From the NCBI RefSeq assembly GCF_000260435.1, contig NZ_BACQ01000079.1, forward strand, positions 1-53,118: a DNA stretch of 53,118 nt. Direction: 5' to 3'. A program made the translations under genes and the position numbers. Under the pieces are notes generated by a model. The model was not told the DNA's origin and made no database searches. It was given only the letters and a program-made list of their open reading frames with translations. Shown here piece by piece: positions 43,838-53,112 of this stretch. Each line of letters starts with the position of its first letter. Position 1 is the first letter of the stretch. Source of the stretch: Lacticaseibacillus zeae DSM 20178 = KCTC 3804. GTDB taxonomy: Bacteria; Bacillota; Bacilli; Lactobacillales; Lactobacillaceae.

Positions 43838-44571
43838 ACGCCATTCTTGCATTAGCCTTGGTTCTGCTTGTCATGATGTTTATTGTCGGCGGCAAGCAAG
43901 GCCTGTCAAATTTCTTTGCTTTAGCCGTCAACGCCTTGTTAATGATCCTGGTCGTCATTTTAATGGCCAGCGGGTTTAATCCGATTATTGTAGCCATTAT
44001 TTTTGGGCTGATTATATTGGCCAGCACCATTTTCTTAAGCACCAGTCAGCTTTCTGTGGCCGGCCCGGCGTTTGTCTCGTCTTTATTAATTATGACATTG
44101 TTAGTCGGACTGATTCTTTTGACGATGACGTTAAGCCAGACAGCTGGGTTTGGACCGGAAGATTCCGAGGCGTTGGAAGGCTTTTCCGTGTATATCGGCG
44201 TCAGTTTCCCGCACATTTTGATTGCGACCACCTTGCTAGGCACGCTTGGAGCGATCGCCGAAGCAGCGATTGCTGTTGCAGCCGGAATGGATGAGATTAA
44301 GGATCAGGCAAGCGCTACCGGGATTAAACAAATGGGTCACGAGATTATCGGGACTGCTTTAAATACGCTGTTCTTTGGTTTTTTTGGCGGTTTTTCTTCG
44401 CTGTTTATCTGGTTTGCGTCACTGCGCTATCCATTTTCACAAGTGATTAATAACAAGATTTTTGTTGGCGAACTCTTGCAGGTCTTGATTTCGGTTATTG
44501 CCGTCATTTTGACTGTGCCGATGACGACTTGGGTGGTCACGACCAGACATGCACATCGCCGAAAGGAGTAA
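43834..44571 (+). CDS. YibE/F-like membrane protein (second of a pair)
   Basis: 245 residues, about seven membrane helices, and the family loop LGTLGAIAEAAIAVAAGMDE near residue 140 in place of GAVLDEASDI. It has no extracytoplasmic N-domain. Overlap with the preceding gene implies the two products work together, perhaps as a heteromeric transporter. The substrate is unknown. Confidence 0.85.
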   Translation: MNAILALALVLLVMMFIVGGKQGLSNFFALAVNALLMILVVILMASGFNPIIVAIIFGLIILASTIFLSTSQLSVAGPAFVSSLLIMTLLVGLILLTMTLSQTAGFGPEDSEALEGFSVYIGVSFPHILIATTLLGTLGAIAEAAIAVAAGMDEIKDQASATGIKQMGHEIIGTALNTLFFGFFGGFSSLFIWFASLRYPFSQVINNKIFVGELLQVLISVIAVILTVPMTTWVVTTRHAHRRKE

Positions 44572-44572
44572 T

Positions 44573-45175
44573 ATGCAATATTTTATTGCAGATACGCATT
44601 TTTTCCACGCGGATCTTTTAGGAAACAACGATTTTGCTCCGCGCCTGTTTCCAACCGTTGAGGCAATGGACGCGGCGATGATTCAGGCATGGAATGCGCG
44701 CGTTGATGATCGCGATATCGTTTATCATTTAGGTGACATTGCCATGAATCCGGAGCATTTTCCCCAACCACCGGAAGTGTTGGCGATCCTATTGCAGCTG
44801 CACGGCCGGATTGTTTTTATAAAAGGAAATCACGACTACGAATCACTGTTTAAATTTCTTCATCGCCATGATCCGGGCGTGAACGGCTTGCCTAAGTTCA
44901 CCTTCCATTCGGTTGGCACGATTATCAAGGATGACCATACGCAGTTTATCATGACGCATTATCCGTTGATGATGGGTATTGTGAAGCAGACGCTGAATTT
45001 ACACGGCCACATTCACCACAATAGCGTCAATATTGCGGAGAATATCAATGTAGGCGTGGACGCTCCGGAACGGGATTTGTTAGTGCCGCATTTGCCTTTT
45101 GGCACCCCACTGACGGCGGCTGAAGTACACAAGATTTATCGGCTTAAAGCTGCAGTGTTGGCTAAGGAACGCTGA
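44573..45175 (+). CDS. Small calcineurin-like metallophosphoesterase
   Basis: 200 residues with the metal motifs YFIADTHFFH at the start, YHLGDIAMNP near residue 57, IKGNHDYES near residue 84, TLNLHGHIHHN near residue 142. ATG 44573 follows GAAAGGAGTA and lies one base after the YibF-like stop; 8 extra upstream codons are ignored. It is probably cytoplasmic and of unknown substrate; its place in the operon may be incidental. Confidence 0.88.
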   Translation: MQYFIADTHFFHADLLGNNDFAPRLFPTVEAMDAAMIQAWNARVDDRDIVYHLGDIAMNPEHFPQPPEVLAILLQLHGRIVFIKGNHDYESLFKFLHRHDPGVNGLPKFTFHSVGTIIKDDHTQFIMTHYPLMMGIVKQTLNLHGHIHHNSVNIAENINVGVDAPERDLLVPHLPFGTPLTAAEVHKIYRLKAAVLAKER

Positions 45176-45275
45176 GCGCATTGTGATGTTTGACCCGTTG
45201 TCTTGCAGGGCATAGGATAAAACTAGGGTACTAGTTTAGAAATGTCACCTGAAAGACCGATTAGGGAGGTGCCTT

Positions 45276-46652
45276 GTGGAAAAGTTAGTGATTCTGCACA
45301 CGAATGATCTGCATTCCCACTTTGAAAACTGGCCGAAAATTCGCCGGTTTATGTTGGGAACCCGCGCTGCAGAACAGGCAGAAGGGGCGAGCGTTTTAGC
45401 GTTTGACGATGGCGACGCAATGGATCGTTCGGTACCGTTAACCGAAGCAACGGACGGGCAGATTAATATTCAGCTGTTGAATGAAATCGGCTATGATGCG
45501 GTGACCATTGGCAACAATGAAGGCGTCGGCAATCCGCATCAGGTGTTGGAGCATTTGTACGATCACGCTAATTTTCCCGTTGCACTGGCCAACTTGTTTG
45601 AACCGGATGGCACGCGTCCGCATTGGGCCAAGCCCATTGTCATGAAGCAGACACCGGCAGGGACGCGAATTGCCATTGTCGGCTTTACGGCACCATTTTT
45701 CCTGACATATCAGCCAAATGGGTGGCAGGTTAAGACAGTGGCAGACGTTTTTCCGGCGATTCTCAAACAGCTTGAGGGCACCTATGATGTTTTGATTGTG
45801 CTATCACATTTAGGCATTGAGGCTGATCGTCATTTAGCCCAGCAATATCCGCAGATTGATGTTGTGATTGGCGGGCATACGCATCACTTGCTTGCAGAAG
45901 GCGAATTACACGGGACAACGTTGTTAACTGCCGCCGAAAAGTATGGCCATTATGTTGGCAAGATTACGTTAACGCTGGATGATGACCACAAAATTCAGAC
46001 GCGTCGTGCCGAAACCTTTCAAACCGCTTTATTGCAAGCAGCCGCAGCAGATCCGCGGGAAATTCAAGGTTATGAAAGTAAAGGCATTGCCTTGTTAAAA
46101 CAGCAAAAAGTTGCCCGCTTGCCTAAACACCTGGCGATTCAGTATGATCAACCATCACCATTACTTGATTTTGGCCTGGCAGCCGTCGCTGATGCTGCCA
46201 AAACCGATGCGGCGATCCTGAATGCCGGTCTTTTCCTGATCCCACTCGGCCCCGGGATTGTCACCCAGGCTGATCTCCTGACATGTTTGCCCCACCCCAT
46301 GCACCTGTTAAAAGTAACTTTAAGTGGCAAAGAGCTATGGCGTCTGATCATGGAAATGGAAAAGAACCGCATGTTTCTCCGCCACTTTCACATGATCGGC
46401 ATGAGCTTCCGCGGCAAAATTTTTGGTGACATCGGTTATCGCGGCATTTCGGTTGATCGAGAAAAGCGGACAGTTTTGTGGCATGGCGATCCATTGGTTC
46501 CGGAACGGCAATATACTTTCGCTACCGTCGATAACTTTCTGTTTATTCCGTTCTTCCCAACTATCGAAATTATGGGCAGCAATGAATTTCTTTTTCCGAA
46601 ACTAATCCGGCAGGTTGTTGGCGATTATATGGCAAAAGTTTTTCCTTTATAA
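45276..46652 (+). CDS. Metallophosphatase/5'-nucleotidase family protein (YunD-like)
   Basis: 458 residues. The N-terminal metallophosphatase core has LHTNDLHSHFEN, DDGDAMDRS, GNNEGVG, SHLGIEADR and GGHTHHL; residues about 270-458 form the 5'-nucleotidase C-domain. No signal peptide is present, unlike exported UshA relatives, so it should act in the cytoplasm, as YunD does. GTG 45276 follows GGGAGGTGCC. The next gene is yutD, as part of a conserved cluster. Confidence 0.9.
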   Translation: MEKLVILHTNDLHSHFENWPKIRRFMLGTRAAEQAEGASVLAFDDGDAMDRSVPLTEATDGQINIQLLNEIGYDAVTIGNNEGVGNPHQVLEHLYDHANFPVALANLFEPDGTRPHWAKPIVMKQTPAGTRIAIVGFTAPFFLTYQPNGWQVKTVADVFPAILKQLEGTYDVLIVLSHLGIEADRHLAQQYPQIDVVIGGHTHHLLAEGELHGTTLLTAAEKYGHYVGKITLTLDDDHKIQTRRAETFQTALLQAAAADPREIQGYESKGIALLKQQKVARLPKHLAIQYDQPSPLLDFGLAAVADAAKTDAAILNAGLFLIPLGPGIVTQADLLTCLPHPMHLLKVTLSGKELWRLIMEMEKNRMFLRHFHMIGMSFRGKIFGDIGYRGISVDREKRTVLWHGDPLVPERQYTFATVDNFLFIPFFPTIEIMGSNEFLFPKLIRQVVGDYMAKVFPL

Positions 46653-46660
46653 ATTCATGC

Positions 46661-46666
46661 TATACT
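46661..46666 (+). promoter_or_regulatory. Extended -10 promoter for yutD
   Basis: TGCTATACT just after the upstream stop codon, about 55 bases before yutD. Confidence 0.45.
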
Positions 46667-46718
46667 TTTAGAACTATGGATTATCTGGTTTACCAGTACG
46701 AAAAAAGGAGGACGCGAC

Positions 46719-47345
46719 TTGGCTGAACGCGAAGCATTGTCTGAACAAATTGATGTTGCCTTGACTCAGGCTACAACCAAAGATTTACGCGTCGTTAAGG
46801 TCGGCCACGACTTGGTAACGATTGATGGCCGCCGTTATCGCATCGTCAAAGACCACCGCGATGCTTTTGACGTTGAACGGTTGAATGAGCGATACAACGA
46901 TATTCTCGATAAGTACGATTATATTGTTGGCGACTGGGGTTACGACCAGTTACGGTTGCGCGGTTTTTATAAAGATGATCGCCGCGGTGCCAGCAAGGAT
47001 CAACAGATTAGTACATTAGAGGATTACCTCTATGAATATTGTAATTTTGGCTGTGCTTATTTTGTGCTTGCCTGTCTGGATAAACCGGCAACTAAGGTAG
47101 CTGATCGGCGGCACGACCGGGAGCGAAAATCGGCGACAGGCAAAACCGCACACCGGCAACAATCAAAGCCGACACAGCGACAACATCATGGCAAACGTAA
47201 GCCTTATGCCAAGGCAAACAAGCCATACACGGAAAAAACGACCCGTTCGACGCATTTTCGTGGCGAACAGGCCAAAACAGTCAATCAAACACAACCACGC
47301 AAGCGGCATTTTACGATCCGTCAACGTGAGACTAACAAGAAGTAG
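46719..47345 (+). CDS. yutD: YutD family protein with a long basic tail
   Basis: 208 residues from TTG 46719 behind AAAGGAGGACGCGAC. Residues about 25-122 match the YutD/DUF1027 core (VTIDGRRYRIVKDHRDAFD; VGDWGYDQLRLRGFYKD; YLYEYCNFGCAYFVL). The remaining 85 residues are low-complexity and rich in K, R, Q, H and T, likely unfolded and nucleic-acid-binding. Function of the family is unknown. It lies 8 bases before the nagD-like gene. Confidence 0.9.
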   Translation: MAEREALSEQIDVALTQATTKDLRVVKVGHDLVTIDGRRYRIVKDHRDAFDVERLNERYNDILDKYDYIVGDWGYDQLRLRGFYKDDRRGASKDQQISTLEDYLYEYCNFGCAYFVLACLDKPATKVADRRHDRERKSATGKTAHRQQSKPTQRQHHGKRKPYAKANKPYTEKTTRSTHFRGEQAKTVNQTQPRKRHFTIRQRETNKK

Positions 47346-47353
47346 GGACAGAT

Positions 47354-48130
47354 TTGAAGTATAAAGGTTATATGATCGATCTTGACGGGACGATTTATCG
47401 TGGCAAAGAACGCATTCCGGCAGCTAAAGACTTTGTCGAACGGCTACAGGCGGCGCGGCTTCCTTTTTTATTTTTGACGAACAATACGACGAAAAGTCCT
47501 GAAGATGTGGTCAAAAATCTGGCGCAGAATCACGATATTCATGTGGCACCGGAGCAGATTTACACGCCTTCGCTTGCGACCGCGGCTTATTTGACTGATC
47601 TCAATCATGGCGATGTTTCCGGAAAGTCAGTGTATATCATCGGTGAGCTGGGGCTGAAGCAGGCGCTTTTGGATACGGGATTGCGGTTGAATGAAGTTGA
47701 TCCGGATTATGTGGTAGTCGGGCTGGATTATGACGTGACTTACCATAAATTTGAGTTAGCCACATTAGCAATCAAACGCGGCGCTAAATTTATCGGGACT
47801 AATGCGGATACCAATCTGCCCAATGAACGCGGCTTGGTGCCTGGAGCAGGGTCACTGATTGCTTTAGTGGAACGCAGTACGCAGCAACGGGCGTTTTATA
47901 TTGGCAAACCCGAACCGACGATTATGGAAAAAGCGCTGAAGAAGATGGGGTTGCCAAAAGACGCTGTCGCCATGGTTGGTGATAATTACAACACCGACAT
48001 TAAGGCAGGGTTGAATGCCGGGATCGATACGATTTTAGTCTATACCGGCGTTTCTACCCGTGATTATGTTTCCAAGCAGGTCCAACAACCCACGCATCAG
48101 ATTGATGCCTTGACGGACTGGGAGGTCTAA
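47354..48130 (+). CDS. NagD-family HAD phosphatase (YutF/AraL-like)
   Basis: 258 residues with HAD motifs MIDLDGTIYRG (nucleophile Asp), LTNNTTKSPEDV, GKPEPTIMEKAL and MVGDNYNTDI, and the type IIA cap in between. The start is TTG 47354, weakly supported by AGGGACAG. It is adjacent to yutD as in B. subtilis (yutD-yutE-yutF). It dephosphorylates small phosphorylated metabolites; the true substrate is not known. Confidence 0.92.
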   Translation: MKYKGYMIDLDGTIYRGKERIPAAKDFVERLQAARLPFLFLTNNTTKSPEDVVKNLAQNHDIHVAPEQIYTPSLATAAYLTDLNHGDVSGKSVYIIGELGLKQALLDTGLRLNEVDPDYVVVGLDYDVTYHKFELATLAIKRGAKFIGTNADTNLPNERGLVPGAGSLIALVERSTQQRAFYIGKPEPTIMEKALKKMGLPKDAVAMVGDNYNTDIKAGLNAGIDTILVYTGVSTRDYVSKQVQQPTHQIDALTDWEV

Positions 48131-48763
48131 ATGAAACGCATCGTTCATTGGCTGACGCTTTGGCTAGCGATTGTTAGTGGGGTCATTTTCGTGACGATTT
48201 TGAGCACGCTGCTGACGTTCCCGATTTATGCCCATATGGATAACCTGCCGCAAATCGCTGCCATGTCGCTGGGACGGTTGTACCATAATTATTTGCAACT
48301 CATGGCATACTTAGACTTGCCGTGGATTGGTACGTTGCATATGCAGGATTTCCCCACAAGCCTGCATGGCGCGCTTCATTTTGCCGATGTGCGCCATTTG
48401 TTTATTTTGGATCTTGTGATTGCCCTTGTGACGATTCCTTTTGCCATTCAGTGGGTGCGTCAGCTTAAAGCAGCCAAGAAGCGGTATTTGCTGGTCCGGC
48501 CGTTTATGATCGGGGCGGTGGTGCCGATCATTTTAACCGGATTGCTAAGCATTAACTTTGATCGTTTCTTCATCATTTTCCATGAGGTTCTATTTCGCAA
48601 TCGTGACTGGCTGTTTGATCCGGGGACAGATCCGATCATCAATGTTTTACCTGAAGGCTTCTTCATGCTTTGCTTTCTCACGGCATTTGCCTTATTCGAG
48701 GCGATCATGGTATGGGGCATCTGGCGCGGTCGTCAAGATGCCCAGCGTCAGTCACCATTTTAA
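48131..48763 (+). CDS. TIGR01906 family integral membrane protein
   Basis: 210 residues with about five membrane helices (near 12-32, 90-110, 125-143, 176-198). It has the extracytoplasmic loop MQDFPTSLHGALHFADVRHL and NFDRFFIIFHEVLF typical of this lactobacillus/streptococcus family. It follows the nagD-like gene immediately and shares its transcript. Function is unknown. Confidence 0.85.
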   Translation: MKRIVHWLTLWLAIVSGVIFVTILSTLLTFPIYAHMDNLPQIAAMSLGRLYHNYLQLMAYLDLPWIGTLHMQDFPTSLHGALHFADVRHLFILDLVIALVTIPFAIQWVRQLKAAKKRYLLVRPFMIGAVVPIILTGLLSINFDRFFIIFHEVLFRNRDWLFDPGTDPIINVLPEGFFMLCFLTAFALFEAIMVWGIWRGRQDAQRQSPF

Positions 48764-48768
48764 AAATC

Positions 48769-48817
48769 AAAAACGCATGCTCCCAATATCGTTGTGACAT
48801 TGGGAGCATGCGTTTTT
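48769..48817. terminator. Bidirectional terminator between the TIGR01906 and DedA genes
   Basis: AAAACGCATGCTCCCAAT pairs with ATTGGGAGCATGCGTTTTT (18 bp), with T-runs on both strands. Confidence 0.93.
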
Positions 48818-48844
48818 GCATACCTAGAAAATTTGATGATTGGT

Positions 48845-49498
48845 TTAACGATCCACAACTTTAGCAGTGCGGGTTTTAACGGCAGCGATGACCATTGGCA
48901 AGAGTGAAATCAAAACGATGCCAAGCGCTACTAACGAAAAATGCTCTTTGACGAACGTTACGTTGCCGAAGTAAAAGCCGCCGAGTACACATAAGGTAAC
49001 CCAGAGGAAGCCGCCTAATAAATTATAGTGGATGAACTTACCATAATGCATCCGCGAACCGCCTGACACAAACGGTGCAAATGTCCGAATGAGTGGCATG
49101 AAGCGGGCAATCGCAATGGTTTTGCCGCCGTGCTTGTCAAAAAACGCTTCGGCCTGCAGCAGCTTGTCGCGGTTGATCAGGCGGCCAAACCAGCCTTTAC
49201 CGGTAGAAGCGGCCGACCCTACGCGTTTACCAATTTCATAATTCACCGTATCGCCTAAAACCGCGGCAGCCAAAAAGACTGCGAAAAGGATCCAGACGTT
49301 TAAGTTATAAGCAGCGTTGGCGGCCAAAGCACTGGCGGCAAACAGCAGTGAATCTCCTGGTAAGAAGGGAAAAACAACGACCCCTGTTTCGATGAAGACC
49401 ATCGCAAAGAGGATGACATAGGTCCAAGGGCCGAAGCTATTAACGATGGTGATCAAATGCTCATCGATATGCAGGATGAAATCAAACAGTTGGGTCAT
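48845..49498 (-). CDS. DedA family membrane protein
   Basis: 217 residues from ATG 49498 (AAAGGAGCTTACCC upstream). Family motifs are clear: FIETGVVVFPFLPGDSLLFA near residue 36, GDTVNYEIGKRVG near residue 79, and RFMPLIRTFAPFVSG near residue 133. DedA proteins include undecaprenyl-phosphate (UptA) and phosphatidylethanolamine flippases. The specific lipid here is inferred. It stands alone on this strand. Confidence 0.93.
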   Translation of the reverse strand: MTQLFDFILHIDEHLITIVNSFGPWTYVILFAMVFIETGVVVFPFLPGDSLLFAASALAANAAYNLNVWILFAVFLAAAVLGDTVNYEIGKRVGSAASTGKGWFGRLINRDKLLQAEAFFDKHGGKTIAIARFMPLIRTFAPFVSGGSRMHYGKFIHYNLLGGFLWVTLCVLGGFYFGNVTFVKEHFSLVALGIVLISLLPMVIAAVKTRTAKVVDR

Positions 49499-49584
49499 TG
49501 GGTAAGCTCCTTTAATGAATTTACATTTCATTATACGGGATAATATGAAAATTTCATGAAACAAAGGCAAATTTTAGAAAAACG

Positions 49585-50088
49585 TCAATAAATGTCGTCT
49601 TCGATTTCCGGATGCGAATGCGCCAGTCGACTTGCAGCGGCCGCCGCCATGGCCCCCACGATGTCATCAAGAAAGGTGTGGATAATCCCCGGTTCGTGGG
49701 CATTAAGCTTGGCCAGTATGCCTGGCTTAATCCGATCGATGTAGCCGTAATTGGTAAAACCAATTGATCCATAAACATTGACAATAGAAAAGGCCAAGAC
49801 TTCATCGACGCCGTAAAGTCCTTCGTCTTCGGCAATAATTTTCTGCAAAGGCTCTTCAAGCTGGTTGGCCTCGGCTGCCTTATCCAGTGCAATACCGGTC
49901 ATAACCGCATTTTGCACTTCGCGTTTGCGCAAAACGATTCGAACGTTTTGCGTTGCTTCTTCAATGGTTAAGTTAGGGATGAAACGTTCCTGCAAAAACA
50001 TGACAAGTTCGCCGATGTCGCTTAAGTTAACGCCGCGCTCATGCAACAATTGGATCGTCCGTTCATAAAGCTTTTCTTCATTGGTCAT
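49585..50088 (-). CDS. Phosphatidylglycerophosphatase A family protein (YutG-like)
   Basis: 167 residues, soluble or membrane-associated, lacking the membrane helices of E. coli PgpA. It has KREVQNAVMTGIALDKAAEA and DEVLAFSIVNVYGSIGFTNYGYID as in YutG, and the C-terminal LDDIVGAMAAAAASRLAHS. The family role is dephosphorylation of phosphatidylglycerol phosphate, but for this short form activity is less certain. The FNR gene is upstream on the same strand. Confidence 0.88.
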   Translation of the reverse strand: MTNEEKLYERTIQLLHERGVNLSDIGELVMFLQERFIPNLTIEEATQNVRIVLRKREVQNAVMTGIALDKAAEANQLEEPLQKIIAEDEGLYGVDEVLAFSIVNVYGSIGFTNYGYIDRIKPGILAKLNAHEPGIIHTFLDDIVGAMAAAAASRLAHSHPEIEDDIY

Positions 50089-50132
50089 AATCTCACGCTT
50101 TCCTTTAGGCTGGGTGGGGGTAAGGCTGATTT

Positions 50133-51119
50133 TTATCGATAAAGCTGGGTACTGTGCAACGCTTGCCGCCGTTCCGGATAAAGCCGGCTAAGTGCTTCGT
50201 TAATGGCCGTTGGTGCCTCACCGAAGCCACTGGCAATCAGCGGTAGTTTTCCCGCATAACTGACGGCATCGCCAATAGCAAAAATTCCTGGGCGACTGGT
50301 TTGCATCTGGGAATCAACCAGAATGCCGTTACGATCGGTCTTAAACTGCCAAGCCTGGAGATGGCGCTTGTCGGTGACAAAACCATAATTAACCAGCAAC
50401 TTATCGACTGTTAAAACCGGCTCATTGTCACCGCGAACTTCCTTTAACTGCAAGGCGAGCTTGTCATTTTCCTGTTTAACCGCCTCAATCAAATAAGGCG
50501 TATGAATGGCAACGCTGCTTTTTTCAAGTGCTGCCACACTTGCCTCGAGGCCCCTGAATTTAGCGCGCCGGTGAATCAGACTGACATGCTTGGCCACCGG
50601 CTCCAGCGCCAAAGCCCAGTCAATGGCTGAATCGCCACCGCCGGCAATCGCCACGTCCTGATCGCGAAAGGTCTCCAGATCCTGAACAAAGTAAAACAAT
50701 TGCCTGCCTTCTAATGCCGGATCGTAATCAACGGCCAATTTACGCGGCGTAAAGGGCCCGCCACCTGTCGCAACGATGACGGTTTTGCTGCGGAAGTCGC
50801 CTTGACTCGTATGCAGAATAAACGTCCCGTCTTCTGCTTCATCAATCGTTTGCACTTCCGTAGCGGTTTTGACATCTGGGTGAAAATGCATCAGTTGCTT
50901 TTTCAGCTGTGAAACCAGATCTTTTCCGCTGACGTGGGGAAAGCCGCCAATATCGTAAAGAATTTTGGCTGGGTATAAATTACCGGTTTGGCCACCAAGT
51001 TCGTCCAGACTCTCAAGCAATAAGACGTCTGCCTGACGCAAGCCAGCATAAAAGGCGGCGAACATACCAACAGGCCCGCCACCAATCACAGTGATTTCAT
51101 ATACATGCTGCACTGACAT
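50133..51119 (-). CDS. Ferredoxin/flavodoxin--NADP reductase (YumC/TrxB-like)
   Basis: 328 residues with FAD-binding [23 protein letters not shown]-binding [17 protein letters not shown], and C-terminal [25 protein letters not shown]. The CxxC redox pair of thioredoxin reductase is absent, which places it with YumC-type reductases. ATG 51119 is preferred over the upstream open codons, with CGGAGCATTGC before it. Confidence 0.93.
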   Translation of the reverse strand: MSVQHVYEITVIGGGPVGMFAAFYAGLRQADVLLLESLDELGGQTGNLYPAKILYDIGGFPHVSGKDLVSQLKKQLMHFHPDVKTATEVQTIDEAEDGTFILHTSQGDFRSKTVIVATGGGPFTPRKLAVDYDPALEGRQLFYFVQDLETFRDQDVAIAGGGDSAIDWALALEPVAKHVSLIHRRAKFRGLEASVAALEKSSVAIHTPYLIEAVKQENDKLALQLKEVRGDNEPVLTVDKLLVNYGFVTDKRHLQAWQFKTDRNGILVDSQMQTSRPGIFAIGDAVSYAGKLPLIASGFGEAPTAINEALSRLYPERRQALHSTQLYR

Positions 51120-51338
51120 TTGCAATGCTCCGTTTCTATATAGTATGACGTTCATACCCTACCATATTTTGCGAATAGTTACCAAGTTGACGAAGGCGGA
51201 GAGTGCCGGCAATTTAGGGAGATTAAAGTGCCATAAAGCGCGTGCGTTGCGATAATTGGGGGAAAAGTGTAGAAAGCGTAGCAACTGATTTTTAATGCCA
51301 ACGTTAAGGTTGTAGAAGGGTTCCGTCTATTCATTTAA

Positions 51339-51367
51339 TTGGCGCGAGTTGCCGATGCTGGTATACT
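51339..51367 (+). promoter_or_regulatory. Promoter for the cyclophilin gene
   Basis: TTGGCG (51339-51344), 17 bases, TATACT (51362-51367). Confidence 0.65.
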
Positions 51368-51413
51368 ACGCCTAGAACGATGCACGTTATTTGACTAAAG
51401 AAGGAGAACGAAC

Positions 51414-51998
51414 ATGGACTATCCACAATTAGAACTGGCCGATTTCAAAGGCCCAAAAGCAATCTTTAAAACCAGCGAAGGGCAATTTGAAATTGCACTA
51501 TTTCCAGAACAAGCCCCCAAAACCGTTGAAAACTTCGTCGGCTTGGCTAAAAAGAACTATTATGATGGCGTCATTTTTCACCGGGTCATTGAAGACTTCA
51601 TGATTCAAGGCGGTGATCCGACTGGTACCGGCATGGGCGGAGAAAGCCTCTGGGGGAAGCCGTTTGCGGATGAATTTTCGAATCAGCTTTTCAACCTGAA
51701 AGGTGCCCTGTCAATGGCCAACGCTGGTCCCAATACGAACGGCAGTCAATTTTTCATCGTGACCAATACGCATTTGGACCCAAGCATGAAGGTTCAATTA
51801 AGCGAAGCCGGGTTCCCGGAACCGATTATTGACGCTTACCAACAAGGCGGGACGCCATGGCTTGATCATCGCCATACCGTTTTCGGACAGGTATTGTCAG
51901 GAATGTCAGTGGTCGAGAAGATCAGCAAAGTCAAAACGGGTGCCAACGACAAGCCAGTTGAGCCTGTGACGATTGATGCACTGACGATTCAAGACTGA
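51414..51998 (+). CDS. Cyclophilin-type peptidyl-prolyl cis-trans isomerase
   Basis: 194 residues with [20 protein letters not shown] (catalytic Arg, near residue 45) and [18 protein letters not shown] near residue 102. A family-typical insertion occurs near residues 120-145. It has no signal peptide, so it is cytoplasmic and assists folding of proline-containing peptides. AAGGAGAACGAAC precedes the ATG. Confidence 0.95.
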   Translation: MDYPQLELADFKGPKAIFKTSEGQFEIALFPEQAPKTVENFVGLAKKNYYDGVIFHRVIEDFMIQGGDPTGTGMGGESLWGKPFADEFSNQLFNLKGALSMANAGPNTNGSQFFIVTNTHLDPSMKVQLSEAGFPEPIIDAYQQGGTPWLDHRHTVFGQVLSGMSVVEKISKVKTGANDKPVEPVTIDALTIQD

Positions 51999-52000
51999 TA

Positions 52001-52029
52001 TTGGTTGCAAGTGATTTTTAGGGTATACT
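52001..52029 (+). promoter_or_regulatory. Promoter for cvfD
   Basis: TTGGTT (52001-52006), 17 bases, TATACT (52024-52029). Confidence 0.6.
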
Positions 52030-52061
52030 TAAAGAGAAATCCAATGAAATGAAGTGTCAGA

Positions 52062-52445
52062 ATGGAATATCGCATAGGAGATATCTTGACTGGCAAAGTC
52101 ACCGGCGTCCAACCATACGGGGCGTTTGTGATGCTGGATGAGCACACGCAAGGATTAGTGCACATCTCAGAATGCCAGCATGGTTACGTCAAGGACACCA
52201 GCGATATTTTTACCGTCGGCCAGCGAGTTGAAGTTGTGATTTTGGACATCGACGAATATACCCATAAAATCAGTTTATCTTTGCGTGCTTTACAGGCGCC
52301 GCCTAAATTAAGTAAGAAGCGTCGCCGTAAGCACTATTGGACAAGTCGTAAATTTCACACCGGCTTTGCACCGATTGCCGCCCACTTAGATGGGTGGGTC
52401 GCTGAAGCACTTGAACATTTAAACGAAGAGGCCACTCAAAAATGA
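52062..52445 (+). CDS. cvfD: S1 RNA-binding protein (CvfD/YugI family)
   Basis: 127 residues. An N-terminal S1 domain (residues 1-75: IGDILTGKVTGVQPYGAFVM, LVHISECQHGYV, HKISLSLRAL) and a basic linker (KLSKKRRRKHYWTSRK), then a short helix. Members bind RNA or the ribosome and affect post-transcriptional regulation. The stop lies in the loop of its terminator. Confidence 0.9.
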   Translation: MEYRIGDILTGKVTGVQPYGAFVMLDEHTQGLVHISECQHGYVKDTSDIFTVGQRVEVVILDIDEYTHKISLSLRALQAPPKLSKKRRRKHYWTSRKFHTGFAPIAAHLDGWVAEALEHLNEEATQK

Positions 52446-52460
52446 GTGGCCTCTTTCTTT
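52428..52460 (+). terminator. Terminator overlapping the end of cvfD
   Basis: GAGGCCACTC (52428-52437) pairs with GAGTGGCCTC (52444-52453), followed by TTTCTTT. Confidence 0.9.
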
Positions 52461-52966
52461 CGTTGAGGCGGTAAGCAATTGTAAAAGCGTGAAGGCGCGG
52501 TAAGTGAGAGGAAGGGCAGGGCCGTTGAAAGCAAACTGACTTGTGCGGTTGCTTTGTAGGAAGTTAGTCGGATGTCAATGACGAGTCATGGTGCGAGAAT
52601 GTTTGACTGATGATTTGTAAAGTTGATATAAACGCAGGTACCGCACATTTTAATGATGACCTGATATCGACAACTTAGATCGCTTAGCTAAGTAGGGTGA
52701 TTACCGAGATTTGGCGGCTAAATGAAGTGGCGTTTATTATGTTAGGTATTTGGAAATTGACGTGGCAAAATACTTTCAGTGGCCGTTTTCCACAGTAGTC
52801 AGCGCAAACAGCTACATATCCGACTGTAAGCGTCATGAGTTAAATGAACTTTAAACGCATTTTACTGCATATTGTTCGCGATAAATGCGAATATTTATAC
52901 AAATCGGATTAAAACGTTCGCCATTTATCGGAATTGGTAATTCTTTGAATTTCTGCTAATTTTTTG
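52461..52966. other. Gene-free stretch before the tandem promoters
   Basis: About 500 bases with no gene on either strand. The last 100 bases are strongly A/T rich, with runs such as GGTAATTCTTTGAATTTC, which could serve as an upstream (UP) element for the promoters that follow. Confidence 0.5.
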
Positions 52967-52996
52967 TTGACTAGATTGTTGAAGTGCTGGTATGAT
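52967..52996 (+). promoter_or_regulatory. Strong promoter, first of a tandem set
   Basis: TTGACT (52967-52972), 18 bases, TATGAT (52991-52996). An A/T-rich tract lies directly upstream. Confidence 0.8.
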
Positions 52997-53028
52997 ACTT
53001 GTTGTTGTCAAAACAAAGACGTCGATTC

Positions 53029-53058
53029 TTGACGGATGAAATAAACGACTCGTATGAT
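53029..53058 (+). promoter_or_regulatory. Strong promoter, second of a tandem set
   Basis: TTGACG (53029-53034), 18 bases, TATGAT (53053-53058). It has the same spacer length and -10 as the first. Confidence 0.8.
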
Positions 53059-53106
53059 GAAGTCGCAATTGAAATGGATTGAATAAATATTCACTCTAAA
53101 AAGTTG

Positions 53107-53112
53107 TTGACA
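53107..53112 (+). promoter_or_regulatory. -35 box of a possible third promoter, cut by the window end
   Basis: A perfect TTGACA six bases before the end of the sequence. Its -10 would lie outside. Confidence 0.45.
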
